From Kribbella sp. ALI-6-A (lineage in GTDB: Bacteria > Actinomycetota > Actinomycetes > Propionibacteriales > Kribbellaceae), in assembly GCF_001984195.1 (NCBI RefSeq), contig NZ_MTQN01000012.1, positions 806,001 to 870,000 on the forward strand: 64,000 bases of DNA, read 5' to 3'. The notes below the pieces were generated by a model. The model was not told the origin of the DNA. It did not search any database and saw only the letters and a list, made by a program, of their open reading frames with translations. The position numbers and the translations under genes were made by a program. Numbering within the stretch: the stretch's first letter is position 1; every line of letters begins with the position of its first letter. Below are positions 7,843 through 14,374 of this stretch, one piece after another.

Positions 7843-8811
7843 CCGAGCGCGCAGGGCCGGGATCCAGTGGTCGCCGTACCGGTCCTGTAGTTCCGGGCGC
7901 TGCCAGTCGGATCCGGTGATGACGCCACGGCAGAGGTCGGAGCCGCACGAGCACCTCATCTGCCAGTCCTCGACGCCTGTGCTTGTACCGTAGTCGCTGG
8001 TGACCTCCTCGCCGGCCACGATGTCCCGGCGGGCGGTCAGGGTGACGGCGTCGGTCCACCAGGTGTTCGGGTCGCAGCTGTGGTTGCCATAAGCAATGAC
8101 GGGACGCGGATCGCCGGGCAGGACCAGGTGCAGGTCGTCCTCGAGCGTGATCGTGTCGACCGGCGGATGCTGCAGCAGCTCGTTCAGTTCGGCGGTCGAC
8201 ACCTTGCGCCCGGCCAGCACCGCGACGACCTCACCCGCGGCGATCGGCGCGGTGGCGAACAGCCCCTGCCCCGCGATCCCCGATTCCCCTACGGCGAGGT
8301 GCGGGTGACTCCAGCAGAGCGGCTTCTCGTACAGGCGAGCGGTCGAGGTGAGCTGGTCGTACTGGTACGGCTTCGCCTCGCCCGTCGGCTCGAACCCCTG
8401 CCGAAACCAGAACGGCGCGGCCTGCTTCGCGTTCGTGTCCACGACAGCCAGCCGAAGGCGCCGTACCTCGGGCCAGGTGTTCTCGACGAACCGCTCGACC
8501 AGCCGGTACGCCGTACGCCCGATCCCGCAACCCTGGCGATCACCCCGCACCTGGAGCAGCCCGATGAACGCGTACGACGGGTCCGGGTAGCCGCGCAGCA
8601 GATCGACCAGCGCGACCAGTTCGTCGCCCTCGAAACCACCGAGGACAACCTTCGCCTCCTCGGCCAGCATCTCGGGCCGCATCATCAGCAAGCTCTGCGC
8701 ATCTGCCGGACCAGGTGGGTAGCCCGTGATGCGCTCGGTGTACCCGGGGTCGGACTCGATCAGCGCCTGCACGGCGTCGACGTCCGCCGGTTCTATCGGG
8801 CGGAGTTCCAT
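7831..8811 (-). CDS. GNAT acetyltransferase fused to a SET domain
   Basis: A 326-residue two-domain protein. Residues 1-155 are a GNAT acetyltransferase with the acetyl-CoA loop RGDRQGCGIGRT (89-100) and FWFRQGFEPTG. Residues 165-295 are a SET domain: GESGIAGQGLFA, then NHSCDPN (243-249), EVTSDYG (269-275), and a post-SET-like cysteine cluster CSCGSDLC (287-294). SET proteins transfer methyl groups from SAM to lysines and are uncommon in bacteria. The start at 8811 matches the GNAT start MELRPI; longer frames add unrelated residues. It overlaps the Vat-like gene by 19 bases, so the two are probably translated together. The substrate is unknown. Confidence 0.85.
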   Translation of the reverse strand: MELRPIEPADVDAVQALIESDPGYTERITGYPPGPADAQSLLMMRPEMLAEEAKVVLGGFEGDELVALVDLLRGYPDPSYAFIGLLQVRGDRQGCGIGRTAYRLVERFVENTWPEVRRLRLAVVDTNAKQAAPFWFRQGFEPTGEAKPYQYDQLTSTARLYEKPLCWSHPHLAVGESGIAGQGLFATAPIAAGEVVAVLAGRKVSTAELNELLQHPPVDTITLEDDLHLVLPGDPRPVIAYGNHSCDPNTWWTDAVTLTARRDIVAGEEVTSDYGTSTGVEDWQMRCSCGSDLCRGVITGSDWQRPELQDRYGDHWIPALRARQSG

Positions 8812-9437
8812 GCGGCCTCCAGCTCGTCGATGCTGCCGGACATGATCGCCGGGACGTGCTTCGTGACGAGTTCCGCCGGCCAGTCCCACCAGGCGACCGC
8901 GAGCAGCCGCTCGACATCCTCGTCACTGAACCGGCGCCGGATCACCTTCGCCGGGTTGCCCCCGACGATCGCGTAGTCCAACACGTCGTCGACCACGACC
9001 GCGCGGGACGCGATGATCGCACCGTGCCCGATCCGCACCCCCGGCATCACGGTCGAGCCGTACCCGAACCACACGTCGTTGCCGACCACCGTGTCGCCAC
9101 GTCCCGGCAACCCCGTGATCAGGTCGAAGTGCTCCGCCCAGTCCCCACCCATGATCGGGAACGGATACGTCGAGGGCCCGTCCATCCGGTGGTTGGCCCC
9201 GTTCATCACGAACGTCGTACCGGTGCCGAGCGCGCAGTACTTCCCGATCCGCAACTTCTCCGGCCCGTAGTGGTACAGCACGTTCCGCGTCTCGAACGCC
9301 TCCGGATCGTCCGGGTCGTCGTAGTAGGAGTAGTCCCCCACCTCGATCAACTCCGACCGCACCAGCGGCTTCAGCAACACCACCCGGTCCGCCCCCACCA
9401 CCGGCCGAACAACATCAGGATCAGGCACTCCAACCAT
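8793..9437 (-). CDS. Vat/CatB-type xenobiotic acetyltransferase
   Basis: About 214 residues of left-handed beta-helix hexapeptide acetyltransferase. MNGANHRMDG, FPIMGGDWAEH and VWFGYGSTVMPGVRIGHGAIIAS are typical of the streptogramin (Vat) and chloramphenicol (CatB) acetyltransferase branch, including the catalytic histidine in GANHRM. It could give antibiotic resistance or act on another hydroxyl compound; sequence alone does not separate these. The ATG at 9437 follows TAGGGT by 7 bases, a leaderless pattern, and begins a two-gene unit with the GNAT-SET gene. Confidence 0.85.
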   Translation of the reverse strand: MVGVPDPDVVRPVVGADRVVLLKPLVRSELIEVGDYSYYDDPDDPEAFETRNVLYHYGPEKLRIGKYCALGTGTTFVMNGANHRMDGPSTYPFPIMGGDWAEHFDLITGLPGRGDTVVGNDVWFGYGSTVMPGVRIGHGAIIASRAVVVDDVLDYAIVGGNPAKVIRRRFSDEDVERLLAVAWWDWPAELVTKHVPAIMSGSIDELEAAWNSAR

Positions 9438-9539
9438 GCCCCCGACCCTAGAACCCCGCCCCGGCCCCCAGCCTCCGATTTTCCCTCCCCCAACCCCCGA
9501 TTTCCCCCCGCCCGGCCAGCTCGCGTATCCTCTCCGCTT

Positions 9540-9627
9540 GGAGGATTCGCCTAGAGGCCTAGGGCGCACGCTTGGAAAGCGTGTTGGGGGCAACCCCTCA
9601 CGAGTTCGAATCTCGTATCCTCCGCCA
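9540..9627 (+). tRNA. tRNA-Ser (anticodon GGA)
   Basis: A complete class II tRNA: acceptor stem GGAGGAT/ATCCTCC, anticodon stem GCACGC/GCGTGT with loop TTGGAAA giving anticodon GGA, a long variable arm (TTGGGGGCAACCCCT), T loop GTTCGAATC, and an encoded CCA at 9625-9627. Its 3' part (from 9571) is the 57-bp att repeat, so the element restores the gene on integration. Confidence 0.97.
9571..9627. repeat. attL, 57-bp exact repeat
   Basis: Bases 9571-9627 equal 24508-24564 exactly over 57 bp and differ immediately outside on both sides. The repeat spans from the anticodon stem to the CCA of tRNA-Ser, the common target of actinomycete tyrosine integrases. Confidence 0.97.
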
Positions 9628-9700
9628 GCTTCCTAGAGGCTCCAGGAGTCACGTTTCCGCAGGTCAGAGCGTGATTCCCCCCTCTAGAGGCGAGAACGAC

Positions 9701-9736
9701 AGAGGGGCCGGACGCTCAGCGCCCGGCCCCTCTTTT
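9701..9736. terminator. Terminator between tRNA-Ser and int
   Basis: An 11-bp perfect stem AGAGGGGCCGG/CCGGCCCCTCT followed by TTT on the plus strand. It can stop the tRNA transcript and, read the other way, the int transcript. Confidence 0.75.
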
Positions 9737-9743
9737 CGTCCCA

Positions 9744-9764
9744 GGGTCTCAACGAGGGTCTCAA
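9744..9764. promoter_or_regulatory. Left arm-type integrase sites (paired GGGTCTCAA)
   Basis: GGGTCTCAA occurs at 9744-9752 and 9756-9764, a 12-bp period, 117 bp inside attL. The same pair with the same spacing and orientation lies at 24392-24412, 96 bp inside attR. Paired short repeats flanking the crossover core are what arm-type integrase binding sites look like; binding is inferred. Confidence 0.6.
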
Positions 9765-9773
9765 CGACACTTC

Positions 9774-11096
9774 TCAGGCGGGTATCGGAAGCCCAGCCGA
9801 GCCGTCGTCACCGCGTCCCTTTTTCCGCTTCTTCCCCTTTGACTTCTTCCCGGCCTTGCCCTTCGGCTTGGCCCAGATGAACCCGCCCACCCGTTCAGCG
9901 ATGTCCATCCGGACCGGCGCGGTGATGTGCTGGTAGCGCTTCACCATCGAGGATGACGACCAGCCCATGACGTCCATCACAGCGCGCTCGGGCACTCCGA
10001 GCAGAAGGAGGACGGTCGCGGCAGTGTGCCGGGCATCGTGCAATCGACCCTCACGGATACCGGCAGCCGCCAGGATGTCCTTCCACTCCCGGTAGTCCAT
10101 GTTCGGGCTCAGACACTCACCGGTGCGCTTCGCGAACACCCAGCCCTCCTCCTTCCAGAGCTGCCGGGCAGTCACCCGCTCGACAGCCTGCTCCTCCTTG
10201 TGCTGACGAAGAATCTCGGTCAGCTCAGACGGCAGTCCGATCGTGCGTCGGCCAGCGCGCGACTTGGTAGGCGAGGTCTGCGACCGCGAGAGCTGCCGCT
10301 CCTTGCAACGTCCCGGGCTGCGCCCGCAGGAACCATCACAACCGTGCTTGTACTTCGGACGATTCAGGCTCCGCCGAACCTTCAGGACGCCGCTGTCCAG
10401 GTCGATATCCGACCACTTCAGCCCCAGCGCCTCCCCCTGCCGCAATCCGAGTGCGAGCGCGATCGCCCACCGCACGTGATTCCGGCGCTTACCCGCCTCC
10501 AGCAAGATCGCCTGAATCTCCTCCAGGCTGTACGGGTCCACCTCGTCCTCTTCCTCCAAGTCGAGGCGCGGTGCATTCGCTTTCTCCGCTGGGTTGTCAG
10601 CCGTCAGCGCCCCACGTTTCTCAGCCTCTCCCAAAGCCGTACGAATGGTGCGGTGAGCCTGATGCGCGGTACCTGCCGAGGACCCGTTCTCCTGCATCTT
10701 CGTGTAGAAGCGCTCTAGGTGTTCGGGGAGCAATTTGTTGAGCTTGTGAGCGCCCAGGCCAGGAATGAGGTGCACCCGGACCGCAACTTCGTAGGCGTCG
10801 TAGGCACCGTCCCGGAGGTTCGGCCGGACGATTGTCAGCCAGTGAGTGAGCCATTCAGCAACGGTCCACTTCTTCGTCGCGGTACGGCGCACCTTGCCGC
10901 TGTCGCGCTGCTTCTCCAGTTCCGCGACCCGCGCGACAACATCATCCTTGTCCCGGCGCTTCACGTGCGGCCGATCGGGCGTCCCGTCATCCTTGACGCC
11001 CATCGTGACGCGGCCATGCCAATAGCCATCCTTGCCGAGGTAGATGGTCGACCGGCCATCGGGATTCTTGTGACGCTTCCCTTTGTCATCGCTCAC
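9774..11096 (-). CDS. int: Tyrosine-family site-specific integrase
   Basis: A 440-residue integrase that recombines attP with the tRNA-Ser attB and, with Xis, excises the element. Residues 70-165 form the SAM-like core-binding domain; the catalytic set is Arg219 (GLRQGEALGL), a lysine in TKSRAGRR, HDAR at 353-356, Trp379 (GWSS) and the nucleophile Tyr388 (KRYQHI). An N-terminal arm-binding segment and a very basic Lys/Gly-rich tail flank these. A small cysteine cluster (CDGSCGRSPGRC, from residue 253) is inserted before the lysine. Start is the GTG at 11096 after GGAAGGA, 13 bases past the xis stop. Confidence 0.95.
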   Translation of the reverse strand: MSDDKGKRHKNPDGRSTIYLGKDGYWHGRVTMGVKDDGTPDRPHVKRRDKDDVVARVAELEKQRDSGKVRRTATKKWTVAEWLTHWLTIVRPNLRDGAYDAYEVAVRVHLIPGLGAHKLNKLLPEHLERFYTKMQENGSSAGTAHQAHRTIRTALGEAEKRGALTADNPAEKANAPRLDLEEEDEVDPYSLEEIQAILLEAGKRRNHVRWAIALALGLRQGEALGLKWSDIDLDSGVLKVRRSLNRPKYKHGCDGSCGRSPGRCKERQLSRSQTSPTKSRAGRRTIGLPSELTEILRQHKEEQAVERVTARQLWKEEGWVFAKRTGECLSPNMDYREWKDILAAAGIREGRLHDARHTAATVLLLLGVPERAVMDVMGWSSSSMVKRYQHITAPVRMDIAERVGGFIWAKPKGKAGKKSKGKKRKKGRGDDGSAGLPIPA

Positions 11097-11109
11097 TGAG
11101 AATTCCTTC

Positions 11110-11334
11110 CTAGGCAGCCTGGTTCTCACGGGCGGCGGCCCGGAGGCGGTCGATGTATTCGGTGATGCACTCCGCCGGAATGCGCCGGAGGCGACCGAGC
11201 GGGATCGATTCGAGTTCGCCGGACTTCAGCAAGGCAAAGACGGTCGTGCGGCCGATGCCGAGCTGGTGCGCGGCCTGTTCCACCGTCAGCAGCAGCGGCC
11301 CGGCGGTGGTGATCGAGGCTTCGGTGATGCTCAT
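11110..11334 (-). CDS. xis: Excisionase / MerR-type HTH DNA-binding protein
   Basis: A 74-residue protein with the excisionase helix-turn-helix LTVEQAAHQLGIGRTTVFALLKSGELESIPLGRLRRIP and a short basic tail. It lies directly upstream of int on the same strand and is probably co-transcribed. It bends att DNA to drive excision in related elements. The GAGAAGAGATCTCC region upstream gives a good ribosome site for the ATG at 11334. Confidence 0.92.
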   Translation of the reverse strand: MSITEASITTAGPLLLTVEQAAHQLGIGRTTVFALLKSGELESIPLGRLRRIPAECITEYIDRLRAAARENQAA

Positions 11335-11365
11335 GAGAAGAGATCTCCTTCGGTGCAACGAGTTA

Positions 11366-11458
11366 AGTGGGACATCTGGGACTGGACCGGCTGGCGGCTG
11401 TCCCAGGCGTTTGCGCAGGTCAGATGAGGTGCTGGGACTCTGGGACACCTGGGACAGT
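11366..11458. repeat. 93-bp inverted-repeat partner, left copy
   Basis: This block matches the reverse complement of 24206-24298 base for base in length (93 bp), at about 67 of 93 positions, with conserved blocks GGGACA-CTGGGAC, TCCCAGG-GTTTGCGCAGGTCA and GGACACCTGGGACAGT. It covers the end of the RepA-like gene and the upstream region of xis. It may bind Xis, Int or a replication protein. Confidence 0.75.
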
Positions 11459-12511
11459 CCCGGTGTCGGGTGGGAAGTAGCGGCCTCCGTCGCGGCGGCG
11501 TAGCTGGCCGTCGTCGGCCATCCGTCCGCAGGTCTTGCGGATTGCTTCCCGGTCTTGTCCGAGCGCGTCGGAGATGGCTTTCGGGGTCGCTCCCGGCGAC
11601 TGTCGGAGGTACGTGAGGATCGCGGCGCGGGTGCTGTGCAAGGTGTGGTCGATCGCTGCCCCGGCCAGCAGCTCCCACGTGCCGGTGCTGGCGTCGAATC
11701 GCATCGCGCGTTCGGCCTCATCCACATCGCGGCCCGTGATGTGCAGAACGCCGTCTGCCTCACCACGAGGCCGCTTGAGCGCCATAATCGTGTCGGCCGC
11801 GCCAACGATTCCGTTCGTGCCGGACAACTCGGCAGTGAAGTCATCGGCCGCCATCTTGCGCAGGTGATGCACGAGCACCACCGCGATGCCGTAGGTGTCC
11901 GCGATGCTCTTCGCGCGCCCCATCGCGAGGTAGTCAGCGTCATACGGCGAGATTCCGGATGGCGTTGCGCCGCGCATCTTGGCGAACACGTCGATGACGA
12001 CCATGCGGGCGTTCGGCCGGTTATCCAGCCATCCCCGGATGGCGTCAGCGCCGCCGTCGGGCAGGGTCGGGAACTCAGTCAGCAACGTGAGTCCGGCCGG
12101 TGCCGGACGGTCACCCAAGATCTTGCCCATACGGCTCTGCAGCCGACGCGGCGTGTCCTCCAACGCCAGGTACAGCACGTCTCCTGGGTCCACGGTCACC
12201 TCTCCGAGCACGGGCGCACCGGCGGCGATGCCGAGCGCGAGGTTGAGCGACAGCCACGACTTCCCGGCCTTCGGCGCTCCGGCCAGCAGCGACAACCCTT
12301 CGGGAATCAGCCCGGGAACGGCCCATCGCGGCGGCGCGAACTCTTCGGCCATCAGCCGATCGGCCGTCCAGGCGTTCGCGAACGGATCGGCCTTCGCCGG
12401 TCGCGCCGGTTCGGGCTCGGACCGTTCCTCGAGCGGCGGCAGCCAGTCGGGATAGATCACCTCTGCCATCCGGTACGTCTCGTCCGGATCGGGCTCCCAC
12501 GCGTGCTCCAT
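11420..12511 (-). CDS. RepA-like AAA/RecA-fold replication ATPase
   Basis: A 363-residue ATPase of the plasmid RepA/DnaB-like RecA fold. Walker A is GAPKAGKS (78-85), a Walker B strand is MVVIDVFAKM, and VVLVHHLRKMAADD carries the sensor-like histidines; the C-terminal third (TRAAILTYLRQSPGATPKAISDALG) looks like a winged helix. The ATG at 12511 overlaps the TGA of the prim-pol gene (TGATG), so they are translationally coupled. Together they should replicate the excised circle: the prim-pol primes and this ATPase opens or loads DNA. Confidence 0.82.
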   Translation of the reverse strand: MEHAWEPDPDETYRMAEVIYPDWLPPLEERSEPEPARPAKADPFANAWTADRLMAEEFAPPRWAVPGLIPEGLSLLAGAPKAGKSWLSLNLALGIAAGAPVLGEVTVDPGDVLYLALEDTPRRLQSRMGKILGDRPAPAGLTLLTEFPTLPDGGADAIRGWLDNRPNARMVVIDVFAKMRGATPSGISPYDADYLAMGRAKSIADTYGIAVVLVHHLRKMAADDFTAELSGTNGIVGAADTIMALKRPRGEADGVLHITGRDVDEAERAMRFDASTGTWELLAGAAIDHTLHSTRAAILTYLRQSPGATPKAISDALGQDREAIRKTCGRMADDGQLRRRDGGRYFPPDTGTVPGVPESQHLI

Positions 12512-13389
12512 CACGCCGCCACCTGACGCGGGCGCTTCGCCCCGGCCCGCAGCCCGGACGAGATCGTCTTGTCCGCCTCCCACGCCGTGTACGCACCGGC
12601 CGCGACCTGTGCCGACGCGGCGTTGGTCAGGACGGCGCGCACGTCGATCTCAGTCAAGGAGCCACCGGCGACCAACTGCCCAAGAGCTACGGACGCCTTG
12701 TACAGCGAGAGATTCCGCTGCCCTTCCCCTGCGGTCAGCACGCGTTCGGTTTCGGCCCGGATAGCCGCGTCCAGGTAGCCCGACCGGCGACCAGTTGCCA
12801 GCTGGAGCGGCGCGGCCTGCTGAACGGGTGCGGGGGCGGGCTTGAGCGCCTCTGTGAGCCACTGGGGAAGCGGCGCGGGGCCAATGTCGTGGACGGTGCG
12901 GTAGCGGCGTCCAGCGGCCACGGACGCAGCTCCGACGACGTACCCGCCATGGGCGCGGGTGTCGATCAGCCAACCGAGCCGGGCCTGCGTGTTGCGCAGC
13001 TCGATCCCAGCAGGCGAAGCGAAGTACAGGTGTTCGCCGCCGCGCCCGGTCAGAACGGTGTGGGTGTTCCACGGGTACGGCTCCCCGGCCGTGTCGGCGC
13101 AGTCGGCGAGCACGTCAGCTCCGCAAGTGATGCCGGGCCTGGCCCACGCCTCTGGGGCCGTCTGGCCGGGCTTGGGCTGGTCCAGGTCGATCACGACCAG
13201 ACCGGACGGCCCGCAGGCGATGCCGACGCCGTACGGGCCAGCCGACCAGCAACGCTCGATCCGGGCCGCGTCGGTGGTGGCGCGGTGTTCCCAGTCGTCG
13301 ACGGCCGGGCGCTTGCCGTCCGGGACGAGAGGGAACACATGCCAGCCGTGGGAAGCGGCAGTGAGGGCGGCGGTCAGCAAGTCGTTCAT
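12511..13389 (-). CDS. Bifunctional DNA primase/polymerase (prim-pol)
   Basis: A 292-residue prim-pol of the archaeo-eukaryotic primase superfamily. The order SHGWHVFPLVPDGKRPAV, then VGIACGPSGLVVIDLDQP with the metal-binding DLD, a histidine-strand segment (TGRGGEHLYF) and DTRAHGGYVVGA matches the family exactly. It has a C-terminal helical tail but no fused helicase; that function is the next gene. GGAAGGAA precedes the ATG at 13389. Role: replication initiation of the circular form of the AICE. Confidence 0.9.
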   Translation of the reverse strand: MNDLLTAALTAASHGWHVFPLVPDGKRPAVDDWEHRATTDAARIERCWSAGPYGVGIACGPSGLVVIDLDQPKPGQTAPEAWARPGITCGADVLADCADTAGEPYPWNTHTVLTGRGGEHLYFASPAGIELRNTQARLGWLIDTRAHGGYVVGAASVAAGRRYRTVHDIGPAPLPQWLTEALKPAPAPVQQAAPLQLATGRRSGYLDAAIRAETERVLTAGEGQRNLSLYKASVALGQLVAGGSLTEIDVRAVLTNAASAQVAAGAYTAWEADKTISSGLRAGAKRPRQVAA

Positions 13390-13413
13390 CGGTAGTTCCT
13401 TCCTCCGAATGGG

Positions 13414-13833
13414 TCAAGCTGCGTAGGAGTAGTTGGCGGCGTCGATGCAGTCGTTGCACCGGCCATCCGCGGTGGGGATGCAGTAGGTCTGTTCGCGGCG
13501 GCACTGCCCGCAGGTCCGGCGGGCGCGCATGGCCTTGTCCAGCGCGTTGAGCACGGCGGGTGTGGCGCGCCGCGATGGCTTGGCGAGATCGAGCCGGTAG
13601 AGCCATGCCCAGCGCTTGCCCTTGCGCCACGCGAGGACGGCGTACGGCTCGTGTCCGCCTGGGCACATGTGCATCGCGCGGAGCTGGCGGCGGGTGGCGA
13701 GTCCTGCGGGCGCCCAACCGAACCGGAACACCGGCGTCCCGTGGTAATCCCAGCCGAGGGCGTGTTTGCCGTTCCACAGCTCGATCCACACCGAGCGGGC
13801 CGGGTGCAGGCTGACTCCGAGTTGGGCGGCCAT
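13414..13833 (-). CDS. RRQRL-type zinc-binding protein of AICEs
   Basis: A 139-residue protein seen beside prim-pol genes in actinomycete elements. It shows the RRQLRAMHMCPGGHEP segment (variant of the RRQRL motif), an aromatic YRLDLAKPSRRATP stretch and a C-terminal four-cysteine zinc ribbon (CGQCRREQTYC, then CNDC). Its role is not established; a nucleic-acid-binding helper in replication or transfer is a reasonable guess. The ATG at 13833 overlaps the upstream gene's TGA (TGATG). Confidence 0.75.
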   Translation of the reverse strand: MAAQLGVSLHPARSVWIELWNGKHALGWDYHGTPVFRFGWAPAGLATRRQLRAMHMCPGGHEPYAVLAWRKGKRWAWLYRLDLAKPSRRATPAVLNALDKAMRARRTCGQCRREQTYCIPTADGRCNDCIDAANYSYAA

Positions 13834-14189
13834 CACTTGCTGCCCTTGCTGGTGGAGTTCTGTCCGGCGCCCCGTACGGCGCGGATGTGGTTCACGACGT
13901 GGCGGCCGACGCGGACCCGCAGACCGGACCCGTCGCACTTGCCGCAGTGGCGGTAGGCCTTGCCGAACGGGGACTTGAACTTGCCCGCGCCCTTGCAGCG
14001 GCGGCACTTCCCGAACGGCCAGATCAGGCAGCTCAGCAGGTAGAACCCCACGGCGATCGTCACGACGAGTAGCACGGTGGCGACCTGTCCGGCGGTGTGG
14101 AGGGCGGCGGTGAGGGTAGCGGCAGCATCAGCGTGACCGCTACCGTGGGTAGCGGCGGGAAAGGTAGAGGTAGCGGCGCGGGACAGCAT
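13833..14189 (-). CDS. Small membrane protein with DnaJ-like CxxCxGxG motifs
   Basis: A 118-residue protein with one hydrophobic segment (VATVLLVVTIAVGFYLLSCL) followed by CRRCKGAGK and CGKCDGSG, two halves of a DnaJ-type zinc centre, and a basic tail. The first 30 residues are encoded by the GGTAGCGG repeat cluster, so they are low-complexity (Ala/Thr/His) and the true start could be further in. It may be a membrane-tethered partner of replication or of the translocase. No family name is certain. Confidence 0.65.
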   Translation of the reverse strand: MLSRAATSTFPAATHGSGHADAAATLTAALHTAGQVATVLLVVTIAVGFYLLSCLIWPFGKCRRCKGAGKFKSPFGKAYRHCGKCDGSGLRVRVGRHVVNHIRAVRGAGQNSTSKGSK

Positions 14190-14334
14190 GGGAAGCCTCC
14201 AACGGGCTGTTTTTGGGCGTCAGGAGCCGTGGCCGCGACCTGCTACCTGCGCAGATACGGCCTGGTCAGCTATGAGATTCGAGGTAGCGGGGTGGGGTAG
14301 CGGTGCCGCTACCGGTAGCGCTCAGCGCGCTACC
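14115..14334. repeat. GGTAGCGG repeat cluster, candidate clt/transfer locus
   Basis: The octamer GGTAGCGG occurs on the plus strand at 14115, 14148, 14169, 14283 and 14296 and inverted (CCGCTACC) at 14137-14144 and 14306-14313. Near copies are at 14163, 14314 and 14327. Seven perfect copies in about 200 bp next to traB resemble the 8-bp TraB recognition sequences of clt loci in Streptomyces conjugative plasmids. Replication iterons or repressor sites are alternatives. Confidence 0.65.
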
Positions 14335-14374
14335 TTCGGCCGGTCACCACCCCACCCGCTTCAGTGACGGTGTG

